Source: Atrichornis clamosus (Eukaryota; Chordata; Aves; Passeriformes; Menuridae). Taken from it: a stretch of DNA of 64,000 nt. The notes beneath the pieces were generated by a model. That model did not search any database, had not been told where the DNA came from, and worked only from the letters and a program-made list of their open reading frames with translations. The translations under genes were made by a program, and so were the position numbers. Every line of letters starts with the position of its first letter. Position 1 is the stretch's first letter. Location: positions 62,001 through 126,000 of the forward strand of contig WBMZ01010253.1 in assembly GCA_013400975.1 (NCBI GenBank), read 5' to 3'. Positions 12,301 to 24,720 of this stretch are shown here, in pieces.

Positions 12301-13379
12301 GTTCAGTGTCACAGCACTTCAGAGAACATGAACTGAAACTGAAGGCAGGCTGACCTGAAAGGAATTAACAGAGGATTCTGTAAAAGACAGAGAAGTCAGG
12401 AAAAATAAGGTAACGCTCCCTGAGAAATAAAGCAACATCAGCTAATTTCTGCTGGCCTTCTCCCATCCTGCTGTCCTTTGGACTGATGCACCAGTGCACC
12501 TTTGGATGAATGCATTACTCACATAGAACTGCTTTTACAATTTTCACAGCAACATTTTTCACCTACTAATATGCTCTACCTCGTGACTTATTAATAGCAC
12601 ATCAGCCTGCAGAGAGAGAGAGGATTTCCAGCTTCACCTCCTTACATCAGCCTTGCAAATGCTCCTTTCAGCTCTCGAGTTTGAGCCCTGTTGCAAACAG
12701 GGGTGTTAAAATTCCGTGTGGATCTTGGTGAAGTCTCTTCCTAGATGGATGTTGACTGGAGAGGGAAGTGAAACACAACAGAATGAAACATCTGAAATTC
12801 TGCATGTTCTTATATGCAAACTGGGAGAGATGTGGGATCATATTTTTACTATGCAGAGTGTTTTCCTTCATATTATTCTGTGATTCTATGATATTAGAAT
12901 ACTATGCAGCTATTTTAAAGATATGACGTGTTTACATCACTATTCTTCTCTGAATATCTTTATTCTTAATTATATTTATATTTTTAAGGCTTTGATAGCT
13001 TTATAATTACATATTCTCCTCTGTCAGATAAAGACTGAATTTCAGCTCCTCCAGGAGTCTGTTATTATTGTTGTTTTTATAGCTTTGCTCCAGTTAGGAG
13101 AATGATTTAATATTAAACATTAAAGTATTCCCTTTTTGTCTCTCAGAGATAGGCATTTTACTCCTCTGTAAGAGGCATCATGTCTCTGTCTGCTGAGCAC
13201 CTGCATCAGCAGCCGGGGTGGGACAAGTTAGGATTTGGGACCAAAGGTGGCATTAGCCAAAGCTGTACGTAGAGAAAATGCTGCTCCTTCCCCCAGGGCT
13301 CCTTTGCAGCAGAGAGCAAGTTCTGCAGACAACAAGGACATTTATAGGAAAAATGTATAGTTAGCACAGGCAGTGTAAA

Positions 13380-13640
13380 TCTGAGCTTTGGAAAGCCTGG
13401 GCTGAGCGGGCGTGGTTTGGGCCAGTTTGCCCCAGAGAGGATTCGCAGGGAACACATCCCCTGCCAGGCCCTGGGAGCGCCTTGTCCCTGGGAAGTGATG
13501 CCGGATGGCGGCGTTAGGGACAGCAGAGGGTGGCACTGTCCCCACGGACACCACGGGCGGACACTCCCACCCCAGGAACAGCAAAGCCGGGAAGCTGCTG
13601 CTTCCAGACCCTCTGTGGAGGGAGTTCTGCCTTCTGAAAG
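13380..13640. promoter_or_regulatory. GC-rich patch with YY1-like and CTCF-like motifs
   Basis: A GC-rich, locally CpG-enriched island stands in AT-rich surroundings. Within it GGATGGCGGCG at 13503-13513 resembles the YY1 site, and ACAGCAGAGGGTGGC at 13520-13534 resembles the CTCF core with a T where C is usual. Two overlapping frames of about 145 codons on the minus strand are a by-product of the base composition. It may be an insulator-type or enhancer element, but motif matches alone are weak evidence. I do not recognise it as a transposon. Confidence 0.35.
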
Positions 13641-15874
13641 GATTATGGTCATAAATGAGTGTGAAAAAAAGAAGGTTTCTGAAGGGGTCCTGATGCCTAA
13701 AGTTCATAACCATTTTTTTTAATGCCTCTCTTGAACATTTGACGATCTGAGTGCTAGGGCACAACTTCCTATGGTGCAATAGATATATTAAAGGCTATTT
13801 TTATATACATACCTTTCCTCAAAAAAATCCAAAGACATTGCAGAAAAGAATTTAAAATAGCCTCCTTTTCCCAATTATATCAACAGGTCAATTTTAGGAA
13901 GTGCCCTCCTGAAGATATCAATAACAACTGTCCCACCTGGAAAACAGTCAGAACTCTACAATACAGAAGCCCTGGGCCTGATCATGTCCTAAGTTGGACC
14001 TCACCATATCCAGTGAATAATTAAGTCAATTGGTTTGGCACCTTTATCAAGTCAGGTGCTAGAAATCCTATTAAATCATTCAGTACCTATATTTTACACT
14101 GGTAAATATCTACATAATATTAATACATGATTTGTTTACAACATGTTTGTACTTCTATGATCATCTTGAACAAGAAGGATTCTTCTGCAGCATATGCAGT
14201 TATATACTTAGGCAATTCAATTTTAAATTCTCTAAGTACCTTAGTCTGGTTTGGCTATATTTTCTCCCAGAATCATCCAAAGAATCAGGTTTAACAGTGA
14301 TGTGATTCCAAGTTTTGCAAAAGTCACCTTTAAGATAAGCCATACATATTTATTTATTTAAGCCTTTTCTCATTGATCAGCCTTGCCAAGGCCTCAGTCC
14401 TGAATGCCCTTTCCGTTTGTCAATATGGTTTTTTTTAACTGAGGCACTGTAATGGGCTTTTCTGACACTGTTTGAGAAAGCACTGATTCTGTAAAAGCAG
14501 CATTATCTTCTTTCTCTGCACTCTCACAGTAAAATAGATGCAGTTGAAAGCAGTGAAAATAAATCCTTAGAATATTGTACAAGATGCCATATCTAAAACT
14601 TTACTATATTTTAAGCTGATTTGCATCTTTAATAGATCTTATCCATTTCACTTAAGTGCAGTCAGTATATCCACCTTATATCTATAATCTTACCATCCAA
14701 ATAGCTACAGGAGTAAAAATGAACTCTAAGAACAATCAAGATTTTGTTTTTGATAGAATTTTGCTAAAGAATGGCAAGAATACTTTTCCCTTCTCCAAAC
14801 TATATCCATTCTTCTGTGGCACAGTGTGTGCTTCCCTCTCTTCCCTCTGCTTTAATTCTGATTCCATCAAAAATCAGAATCCTGTGACTGATGTTCAAAA
14901 TGAGCTGAGGTGATATTGAGGTTTTGAACTTTATCTGAGCATGTCACTCACTTGAAGGCATTCCAGACCTCAAATGGCTCAGTGCCATTCTTCAGAAATG
15001 AGACAGGAACAAGTATTGATTTTTTTTTTCTTCTTTTAAACTGAGTACCTAATGAGCAAATGAAGATATGGTTGGTCCTGGATTTGTTAGGTGATTTAAA
15101 AGAGGCTTCTCGGAGTTCAAATGTATGAAGAACAGTTTATTGCAATTCTACATTAATTTTCCTTTTTTTTATAAGGGAAATTTTTACTCTAACGTTACTG
15201 AGATTTTGTGTATAGATTAGTTAAATTGTAACAAAACATTATAACATATTTCCATAGCCAACTAAAGCCCTTGCTTGGTAATATATTCTTTGAATATGAC
15301 AAGACTGTTCCAATACTACAGCATATTTTTGTTGGTACTTGAGAAAGTAAACAAACTTAAAAGGCACTGGGAAAAAAAAAGAATACAATGCTCCCTGAAG
15401 GCATAAGTGTTTCTTCAAACTGAAAATTACAGGTTTATAAGAAAAGCCAAGTACGTCCTCAAAACAGAGTGAGGTGTCTCAAATCTGGTGAAGTTACATG
15501 AGATAAATATACTGAACAGGCATCTGAATCCAGTGAACAGGTATCAGGCAAATGTATCCTATTTTGACATAAAATTAGTGTACAGATGAGTGGAAAAATC
15601 TTCAGATCAACTAGACCTGGAAACTTTAACAAATAAAATGGGCAGTCCAACAGCCATACGTGTATTTATGCATACAAACACAGATTTACTACAAGTAGGG
15701 AGATTTTAAAAGCTTTCAGCAGTTTATGACGGATGAAGGGATGTGGCTGGGTCTGTGTCCCACCTGGCACAGAAAGGGGAAGAGGTGACAGGAACCACGT
15801 AAGGACAGAGAAGCAGAGACACAGGCTCAGACCAGCACAGACAAGGGACAGGAAAGCATTCCCAGCAGGGCGGG
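13641..15874. other. Unique AT-rich non-coding sequence
   Basis: No gene or interspersed repeat is recognised. A hairpin-capable inverted repeat with 9-bp arms (ATTCTGATT and AATCAGAAT) and an 8-base loop lies at 14855-14880. Short T runs occur near 15019 and 15163. Confidence 0.6.
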
Positions 15875-16420
15875 GAGGGGATCCTGCCCCCTGCCCACCC
15901 CTGGAGGCGCCTCTGCAGGGCCGTGCCCAGCTCTGGATCCTCAGCACGGCAGGGACAGGGAGCTCCGGGAGCGGGGCCGGCGGAGGCTGCGCGGGCGAGG
16001 AAGGGCCTGGAGCCTCTCCGTGCCCGGGAAAGGCTGCGGGAGCCGGGGCTGTGCAGCCTCCAGAGCAGCCCCCGCTGAGAGGGGCCCTCACCCCCGGCTG
16101 TCCCCGTGTGCAGGGAGGGGCAGAGCAGGGCCTGGGCTCTGCTCCGGGGGGCCTGGAATGGCCCCGGAGGAACGGGCAGGGACTGAGCCCAGCAAGTGCC
16201 CCCTGCACAGGAGGCAGAACTTCTTCCCTGGGCAGTGCCCCAGCCCTGCCCAGATTGTCCAGAGAGGCTGTGGAGTCTCCTCCCTGGGGATATTCCAGCC
16301 CCTCTGGACACACTGCTGTGCCCTGTGCTCTGGGATGGCCCTGCTGCAGCAGCGAGGGGCCACCAGGTGGGTGGGACCTTTGTCATCCCTCCCAACCTGA
16401 TCCTTTCTGGGATTCTGAGG
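15875..16420 (+). mobile_element. CR1 LINE fragment, GC-rich, ORF2 C-terminal part to 3' end
   Basis: About 545 bp of sense CR1. Recognisable words appear in the right order: GGGGATCCTGCCCC, GTGCCCAGCTCTGGA, GCCTGGAGCCTCTC, GGGAAAGGCTGCGGGAGC, GAGAGGGGCCCTCA, CAGAACTTCTTCCCTG, AGAGAGGCTGTGGAGTCTCC and GGGGATATTCCAG. It closes with a worn tail, GGGATTCTGAGG. These encode the C-terminal end of CR1 ORF2 in intact elements. Here the reading frame is broken, and the endonuclease and reverse transcriptase are missing. It is far more GC-rich than its flanks. Open frames of up to 276 codons on both strands across it reflect a scarcity of stop codons, not host genes. Confidence 0.9.
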
Positions 16421-18460
16421 TATCTTGTACTGCAGCAGCATGAAAATAAAATATTATATTTATACAGCATACACTGTACCAACACTGAAAGACACAACCA
16501 GAAAAATAAAATGGATAGCAGTGTTAATAATCCACAGTCATATTCCAGTTTCAATGATCTGTTTATGTCTGCCTACCTGCAGCATTCATGATTAAATGTG
16601 GTAACTCAATGTATAACAATTAACTTGGGATTACAGAATCCATCTGAATGCGTAGCAATAAGTCTTTATGTTAAGATGGAAATTCTGCTGCCATCCATTT
16701 ATTATAAAAGTCTCTCTGAGAATCTGATCTAATGTAATATATTGTCCAGAGTATGTATAATAATCTAAGTAGCATTGCTAAAATTAGATATGATAGTGTT
16801 GATAAGTTAAGTGCATTCCCAGCAACATATTTTTTATGAAGACTGTTTATTACTAACATTGGCTTATATTCATCTCTAAGTACTTGATAAAAATTCCTGG
16901 TGTAAAAAAAATATGTAATCACTCATTCATCAGTAATTTATTATCTAATTTTCTCTTGGGAAGAAAATATGTGTGTATGCATCAATCAATTGATCAAACG
17001 ATAACGTGAAAATCTTAATCATGTCAAAAGCATTTGGAGAATATCAGTTTAGGACCAGACCTATCAATTCTTACTGACATGAGCTGGCCTTTCAAAACCA
17101 GTGTGATAATTTACATGAGGGAAGACTGTCCCTCACAGCAAGGACTTTGATGTCCCGATCCTTCAAGTGATCACAGGCTAATTTTCTGCTGCACCTGTCT
17201 ATTTAGCCTAATCGTGTAAGACTAGAGTTAATTAACGTCAAATCATAATGAAAATTCAGCCTTTTAACTGGATTTTTATTGGTATTTTTTTCCCCACTTT
17301 CCTCCTGGGCCTTTCCAGCAGCTTAAGCCAGGTAGCTTTTCTGCCTCTGAGTGCAGCACGATCCACCCTGCTAGTAAAAAATCAAAAAGGAGCAAACTTA
17401 GCTGGAGCAGGGACACAAACATAGATCAGAAGAGCATGAAGTGTCCTACTCAGCCCCAGTTTCCCACTGCCTGTGCCCCACAGTCTGTCAGATGATGGCT
17501 TAGCAGAGCAATGCTGAGAGTTAAAGCTCTTGTAAAGCACTTGTATCTCCAGCAGCATCTTTTCCGCCCTGGGCTGATTGAAGGGTAGGCAGCAGCACTG
17601 GTGTGATGTAGGAATGTTTGCTGGGAAGCCCCTGCAATGCCATCTTGAAAGGCAGACAATGAACGTAGTCTCAGACACAGCAGGATGTGACTGGATCCTT
17701 TGAAACCATGGAATACAGATACACAGATCTTTCCAATCTTTATAACTTTTACCCTTCTGGAGGGAGCATTATACTTATGAAATCTTTACAGCATTTTTAG
17801 GGCCTCTTTTCTCAGGAAAGTTTCCACAGTAGTGTAGAAAAAGGCTATCAGTGCTCCAAATGTGTATTTCTGGGCACACAAATCTGTTATTTCTCCTGGA
17901 CCAACTCTGCCTACTGAATCCCGCACGGATAATCCAAATGTAAAAATATACAAATATTGGCAGCCAATAGGGGGCTTTTCATCTCAAGCAAGAAAACAGA
18001 AGTAATTCTGATAGCTTTTCCAAGAGATGCCTGGTGGGGCTTATTTGCCAAAGTTTGACTCTGCAGTAAACAGGGTACTGCTGTTTCTGTTTTGAAGTCT
18101 TCCTATGCAACATTCGCTGATGGATTGCCACGTACAGAATGTGTATAAACAAAGAGATGAGCAGAGGCTCCACACGAGTGCCATGAAGGCAGACTGTTTA
18201 TGCGGGCTCATCTTGATCAGAAATCTTCCTTCAGTACTCTGCTTTGTGGAATAACTCGGCCAATGAAATGCAATTCATCATTGGAAGCTATACGTGGAAA
18301 ACACACCAGTGGGGAATACGGAACCTGTTAAAACACCACCTGCTTTGCAGATAAGAAGAGATGTTTTGGAATATCCCAGTGTTTTCAGTAACATTCAAGG
18401 CAGAACCTTTCATTCTAATTTTCCTCTCCGTGGAATTGTCCTGTGTAGCTTTACAAGTCC

Positions 18461-18497
18461 TTTTTTTTTTTTTTTTTCCCTTCTTTTTCAGGTAGGA
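18461..18497 (+). promoter_or_regulatory. Candidate recursive splice site (3'ss abutting 5'ss)
   Basis: Seventeen T followed by CCCTTCTTTTTCAG end at 18491. GTAGGA begins immediately at 18492, so an acceptor and a donor are juxtaposed with no exon between. This is the arrangement of recursive splice sites in very long vertebrate introns. The donor half is imperfect (GTAGGA against GTRAGT). It only makes sense if the window lies in a + strand intron, which is not established. Confidence 0.2.
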
Positions 18498-18953
18498 AGG
18501 GTTTCAATGTCATACTAGAATGTTTAGTTAAATATCACAGCTTTAGATTTTGGTTACAGCAGAAATATTCAAGGTATCATAGATTTGTTATCTGTACAGA
18601 TACAGACATAGTCCATAGGCAATGCATGGCTATATGGAACACTGTGACAACATGAGAAAACAAAGATTTCGTGGTATGATTCTAGGACTAAGTACGCATA
18701 AATATCCATGGCATTTTGGGGAGGAAAAAACATTGGCAGTAGTTTGCATTCAGATAACAATGCTGATGGTAATAAGGGAAAGAATTTGGAAGTATATGAA
18801 GAAAAATGTTTAACACTTTAAAGTTAATTTTAATATTGAAAAATTTCTGCTTCGAAAAAAGTATTTAGAAGTTTGTAAATGGATTGAATAACTTTTTAAT
18901 GTGTTTGACCCAGACCAAACCCATATATTTTGGGATCTGAATTTAAAATAAAC

Positions 18954-18973
18954 AAATAAATAAATAAATAAAA
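18954..18973. repeat. (AAAT)n microsatellite
   Basis: About five AAAT/AAATA units, seen directly, in an AT-rich region. Confidence 0.85.
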
Positions 18974-19801
18974 AGTGTATCCATTTTTTAAAATATATTT
19001 GACCTCCAAGCAGAAAGTCTACTCTTTTCATAATTTTCACCTGTTACATGTTTTGATATTTCCAAAAGAGCACCAGAAGAACCAGGCATATGAACAGTTG
19101 GGTAGTCAGTATTCACAGTGTGACACATCACATATATTACAGGTTGATTTTCAAAACAGAGCTATCCTGGAAATATTGTAGAGCAACAGCTCTTAGGCAT
19201 AATATTGGCTAGGTTTTAGGAATATTATGGTACCTGCAACTTTCTCTTAATCTTTATTACACCTGCTAAAATATAGTCAAAGCTAAAATATGTTAAATGC
19301 CTTTTTAATAATTTTTCCTCTGTGGGCAGAATGCACAGCAAAGAATGACAGTTTGAGCACATGCCAGTATAAGCATATGGGGTGTTAATGGTGGGAACGT
19401 AAAATGCTTTAGGCAGCTTCATTTCTCCAAGAGTGATGCACAAAAAATCAGTTTTCTCCTTGAGGATGAACTTTGAAAAGTCATAGACAGGCATTTTCCA
19501 ACACAGTGCTCTTCTAGCACTGTAGGTCCCCAAATTAATATTTTAGTCAGAATAATGGAACTCAATAAAATGATCTCAAACACCCTATACTTTCTCACCT
19601 CTGGGTAAAAATGATTGTTTCTTATTTTTGTCTCCTTTCTAGCCCCTACTGCTAATACACCAATTTTTCTTCTGCAGTCCTGCAGTAGAACAAACAGACT
19701 CTTCTGGTTACTTTTTTAACAGAATAGGATCTTGTAGCTCTCTCAGCTTTCTAATGATTTCACTTTTTGTTAACGCTTTAATTCCTAAAAACTTTTCTTT
19801 C

Positions 19802-19817
19802 TTTTTTTTTTTTTTTT
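19802..19817. repeat. Poly-T run (16 T)
   Basis: A homopolymer T run is followed by a short C run. No upstream or downstream feature suggests a processed pseudogene on the minus strand. Confidence 0.9.
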
Positions 19818-20194
19818 CCCCCAATTATACCAGCAATTTGATGAAAGCTTGCATCTTAAGCTTAGTATGTGCTAATATAACCTGGTGTGAGTGTGAGCAG
19901 ATGGGTGGGAGGGATATCAAATCCTGGGAATTTGTGAATCAGGTCTCTCAGTCAAAGCAGTTTCAGAGGAGAGACTCATCTCCTCTGCCAGTTCAAGGCT
20001 GATGATCCCCAGGCCTGTTCCCAGGGAATTCAACAGGAAAACTGGCACTGTCTTCAAATAGTTTGGCAAAAGCAATTACAGCCTGGCTGAGAAATGTCTG
20101 GCTTTCCATTCACTCTCCTGTTGTACATGAGAAAGGTAATGAACCAATAAACCGGGGCCCACCTGAACACACAGCAAAGTTCACTGCTGGTGCT

Positions 20195-20278
20195 TGGTCT
20201 GGGATTTTTGATTTTTGGTTGTGGGTTATTTTGGTTAGTTTTCTTGGGGTTTTGGGGTTTTTTTTGTGTTTTTTGGTC
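20195..20278. repeat. T/G-rich low-complexity tract
   Basis: Runs of 4-8 T alternate with G runs, including GGGGTTTTGGGG near 20245. It is similar in style to the tracts at 51505-51606 and 57960-58078. Confidence 0.8.
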
Positions 20279-21550
20279 AGGTCTCCTTAGTGTATAAAGC
20301 TTAGAACATTAAATTCTGTAGAAAATCACACCATCTGCTTCAGGTATATTAAATAAAGAATGCAGTCTAACAGATTAATGCTATAGTTTCTTTTTCTTTC
20401 TAAATAGTGTGTATCTAGTTACTTTAGCAATCTGCTCTTTGTGTTTCAGTGTCCATAAATAAATTCTGACATGGTTTTGATCTTTTAAAAGTTGACTACA
20501 ACTGGTACCAGCCTATTCTTGGAAAGAAATCAGCCTTAATTTACCTTTACTAATCGCTTTACATACTGTTTCAGCTACAGCGGGTTAATGTGGTAGATGT
20601 ACATGTTATTAATTATAAAACTGGAGAACATCCTCCAGCTGAAATTAATTTATTATGTTCTTTCGGGTGGGAGAAGTCTAGTGTGGCAGTAGAGATGTAG
20701 GGTCATGACTCCCTGCACCAGGCTGATAGTTGATTGTATTGGATGTGACAGGCTTTGCACTGAAGCTGGAGTTTTGTTCATACCATAATGATACTGCTCT
20801 TCTCCAGTTTTTGGTGCAACTTACCAAAAATTAGAGTATTTTCACCCATTTTTTTATCACTATTCGTTGGTATCTCAGGACTTTCCTTTTGTGATTACAG
20901 TGCACTTCTGAATCCTTTTTCTGTCACAGCAATTCTGCAACAAACTCCTCTATTAACGTTTGTTACTTTACTCAGAAATATTAACGGTTTGGCCATTAAG
21001 TCAAATGTGAGCTCCTGGGCCAATTATTGGGGGGTTTTTTTCATTTTTTCCAATGCCTGCTGCTTCTTGTTGCCAAATATGATATTGAGTCCTTTCACAT
21101 TCCAGGCCCCCGTTTGATTTTTTTAGGTAGCCAACAATGTAATGTATTACTCCAAGTGCTGAAGCTCTGTTAAGGCATAAGTAATTCTTAGCAGAACGGT
21201 CTAAAGCTTTAGGACTACAGGGTTGCAAATGGAAAATGAAGAAAAGCAAGAATGTGAAAAGCTGCTTTTCCCAGATATCCCTGTGAAATAAACCAGTCAA
21301 AACATGAAGCTATAAAAGCACTTTTTTTTTTCCACAATGGAACAACTTGAGAAGATGTATCAGTTTACTCACTTACTGTAAACAAATGGAGCATCTTGGG
21401 GCTTTTCTCTATAGGTTTTGCTTTACTCTAATCCTGCTGATGTAGAATCCAACATAGCTAAAATACAGCAGGAAAAGATCTATAATTAGGATTTAAGAAT
21501 GTAATAGTACGAAATAAACGCCAGTTCATTCCACTAAAATGAAAGGAATC

Positions 21551-21672
21551 AGCTATACTGGTATAACACCTCTACACTGGAGCCATGTGAGGGGCTGTTC
21601 CAGTGTAATTATCCTCGTGTAAAATTGCACTGTAATCAAAAAGTTAGGGCAAAAAGCAGTGTGCAGACAAGG
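21551..21672. repeat. Possible ancient diverged interspersed repeat
   Basis: Words such as GCTATACTGGTATAAC, TCTACACTGGAG, CCAGTGTAATTAT and CAGTGTGCAGACAAGG recall old sauropsid non-autonomous repeats with 'GGTATAAC' and 'GTGTAGACAAGG' ends. The match is from memory and partial, and boundaries are approximate. It could equally be unique sequence. Confidence 0.25.
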
Positions 21673-24293
21673 CTGGTATTTCAATGAGCTGGTCTATTTT
21701 TCTGTCAGCCAGTCTACCCAAACATCAAACAAAACCTAAGCAATTATATACACTAATCCTTCCCCATGTGAAGTTGCAGCCCAATGTGAATTCAAAAGCA
21801 CCAAGTTGCAAATCCTTCAAAAAGAGCATTTACAACTTATAATGGAAACTCCAACAGAGCTCTAACTATAATAGTGTGACTACTGCAGCGATTATTCTTT
21901 ATTGCCATGGCATTTACTGCTGAAATAGTGGTGGGCAGATCCTAACATTCTCAAAATTAATGTGCAGTAACATCCTCATGTGAGGTATTGCCCAAGGTAC
22001 GGTGTTTTGAAATGTAATATATCAAAATGATGATACTTCTCCATTTAAGTTGTTCTGGTCACTCACTTCACACAATTGCTGCTTCAAAGGTACTTTTCAT
22101 AATTTCAAAATAAATATATATGAAATAGGAGAAGCTGAAAAGCATTTCGATTCTGACTGGTATTAATGAGGAGCTGGAAAATGCCAACCTATCTCCAGTA
22201 GAGCAGCTTTATAGCTGAGTGAACATTATGGTGGAGTGTTCTCCTGTAATGATTAATTTCCCCTTGTGAGCAATGCACTTAAGGCCCAAATCAGCTACTC
22301 CACGTACAGAACTCATATTGTTCTCTGGCAAAATTCTGCCTCAAAACCAAAAATGTTGAGTTTGTCAGCAACGGGCTGATGGAAAGTAAACATGAGTATG
22401 AACAGCAGTGGAGAGGTGATGGTGTGTCCAACCCCATCCTGCTGGATTTCCTCCTTTTTAATACCACAGAAATCAAACCGCTGCTAAGTCAGTTCCTCGT
22501 ACGTGTTTATGTACAGTTGGGCTGATGGTGATCCATATCCTATAATTAAAAAAATTTGTTTCTCTGTTTCAAAATTCACTCAGAACATGACACTGAAAAT
22601 ACTTTAAAAATGCAGCGTTGCTGCCAAAAATGCAGAAACACTTCACTATTAGTTTTAATACTAAAATTATTTAATATCTAACCTATATGCTTGTACTGTA
22701 ACACATATTGGGGGTGATAAGAATCTGGTTATTTTGTGTCTTTTATTTGTGATAGTTACCCTAGTAGCAGACTAAAGAAGTCTGTGAAAACAAAGGGAAA
22801 TCAGAAATTCTATGAGATGGGTTAGCTGCAAAAGGGTTGCTCATCTGCCTTCAGCCTGAAGCTCAGAAAGGAAAGACAAATAACAGAGGAAACAGACTTC
22901 CCCTAATATATATGGAAGTAGTGAGAAAGCAGTCACTACAAAGATGCAAAGTAAAAATAATTTAAATAAATGGTAAAAAATTAAACCCTTAATGCAGGTC
23001 CCAGTGAGATTATTTCATTGCTGCTACTTAGCATGATATTTATGTAGCAATGTCAATCAAATGGGGATCACACTTCCTTTACCTCAAGAGCAATATATAA
23101 AATATAAATGTAATATACAAATAGATATGCAAGGTAAAGGTTGAGGTGAGCCTTAACTGCAGTATTTTTGGTCAGGGGTGGGTACCTGATGTTCATGTAG
23201 GAAACAAAAGGAGCATATACCTTCTCATGTTAATTGAGGTGGGGCTGATAATTCTGACCTCTCTGAATTTTCATTTCAGTCTTTTAACTTCCTTTATCCA
23301 GACTGATGTTTCCCTTCAGTCCTGAACAGACCTGGGTCTCACATCGTCTTATTTGGAGCCTTCCCAACCTCAGCACCAGGAGCAGGAGAAGCACATCCCT
23401 CCTGTTGCCCACAGACCTTCCAAGAGCTCCTTGTTAGGTGACCTCCTGACCTCCATGCCCAGAGTTCACTGGCCTTTTGTTTTCCTCAGAGGTTATTTTT
23501 GGCCTAAAATCTAAAATAAACAAACAAGCAGGTTGCTACCAGCACCTTCAGCCCTTTCAATGGCCCTATCAGTACATTTTTATACCTCCCACCACAGGAG
23601 TCACTAAACCAAGATCTTGTTGAAATGAAATTCTAATGGCTCTACTGAGAAAAGCCTTTTACCCTGTGGGTTTACTACATATACTTTTTATTTTGATTTT
23701 TTTTTTTCAAACAGATGGTTTATTTTAATTAATTCTTATTACAGAGACGTCTTTGTCATAAAATACTTCTAGAACAGATGAGCACAATTAAATAAGTGCT
23801 TTTGTTTACAGGATTACTGAAAGAATTACTATTTCACAGGGGAGGAAGTGCTGTTGTAATTTTATCTTTAATTTTTCCAACATCCTTGACATTTAAACAT
23901 GGGTTTAATATTATTATTATTGAATTGCAAAAAAGGAGGGTGTTGAATTGGTATTGATTTTACATGTGTGCTTACACTCAGAAAGATGGCATTTCAAAAC
24001 CTTTTCTAAATAGAAATTTTCCCTTTTACAGTGAACAATACAGAATGCATTCTGTCAATGCCAGTGTTTGACTATAGAGGGAAAAATGTTACACTGCACC
24101 ACGAAGTACTAAAGAATTTAAGAATATATCTGCATTCCATTTGTCCCTATGGACTACAAACCCTGATGCCACCTAGGAAGTTCAAGGAATTTGATTATAC
24201 AAGTCTTTAACAACAAGAAAAACTTCCTACTGAAGGTTGTCATTTTCTTTGGCAATGCAAGGAAGGAAAACATTGAAAAGTTGACTCATATTT

Positions 24294-24720
24294 CATAGAA
24301 TCATATTTTGGAATGCTTTGGGTTGGAAGGGACCTTAAATCCCATCCAGTGCCTCCCCTGCCATGGCAGGGACACCTCCCACGATCCCAGGGTGCTCCAA
24401 GCCCCGTCCAGCCTGGCCTGGGACACTTCCAGGGATCCAGGGGCAGCCACAGCTTCTCTGGGCACCCTGTGCCAGGGCCTCCCCACCCTCACAGGGAACA
24501 ATTCCTTCCCCATATCCCATCCAACCCTGCCCTCTGGCAGTGGGAAGCCATTCCCTGTGTCCTGTCGCTCCATCCCTTGTCCCAAGTCCCTCTCCAGCTC
24601 TCCTGGAGCCCCTTTAGGCACTGGCAGGGGCTCTGAGCTCTCCCTGGGGCTTTTCTTCCCCAGCTGAGCACCCCCAGTTCTCCCAGCCTGGGTCCAGAGC
24701 AGAGGGGGTCCTGCAAGAGC
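24294..24720 (-). mobile_element. CR1 LINE fragment, antisense, passerine-type
   Basis: A well-preserved CR1 3' end read on the minus strand. The + strand shows the inverted tail (CATAGAATCA), then GGGTTGGAAGGGACCTTAAA, CCATGGCAGGGACACCTCCC, GCCTGGCCTGGGACACTTCC, CTTCTCTGGGCACCCTGTGC, CACCCTCACAGGGAACAATT, GGGAAGCCATTCCCTGTGTC and GTCCCTCTCCAGCTCTCCTG in consensus order. The wording, rich in CCTGG, is typical of passerine CR1 copies. The 5' side is truncated and the element is non-functional. Long frames on both strands within it are parts of the element. Confidence 0.97.

Larger units (their letters stand above)
6247..13379. other. Long unique non-coding stretch
   Basis: No gene, RNA or well-supported transposon is seen over about 7 kb. 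It includes low-complexity items (poly-G 7441-7455, A/C tracts near 7548, 8265 and 9297, a 13-A run at 11034-11046) and a purine-rich segment at about 11760-12420. A 53-codon frame at about 10712-10873 stands alone and matches nothing I know. An isolated ATTCTGTGATTCTATGA motif at 12877-12893 recalls a CR1 tail but has no CR1 body. Confidence 0.55.
16421..24293. other. Long unique AT-rich non-coding stretch
   Basis: About 7.9 kb without a recognised gene. It holds low-complexity tracts (18461-18477, 18954-18973, 19802-19817, 20195-20278), an AG|GT junction after a long T-tract near 18491 and a possible ancient repeat at 21551-21672. The 20560-20680 segment, with TTATTAATTATA and an ATTAATTTATTA run, could be conserved regulatory DNA but has no decisive mark. 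Confidence 0.55.

Noticed and set aside
12877..12893. ATTCTGTGATTCTATGA, like a CR1 tail
   Set aside because: No CR1 body precedes it in either orientation, so it may be chance or a remnant too decayed to call.
15724..16554. Open frames of 276 (minus) and 236 (plus) codons
   Set aside because: They lie over the GC-rich CR1 copy. Stop-poor GC-rich sequence opens both strands, and the CR1 nucleotide words explain the region. The CR1 ORF2 frame itself is broken.
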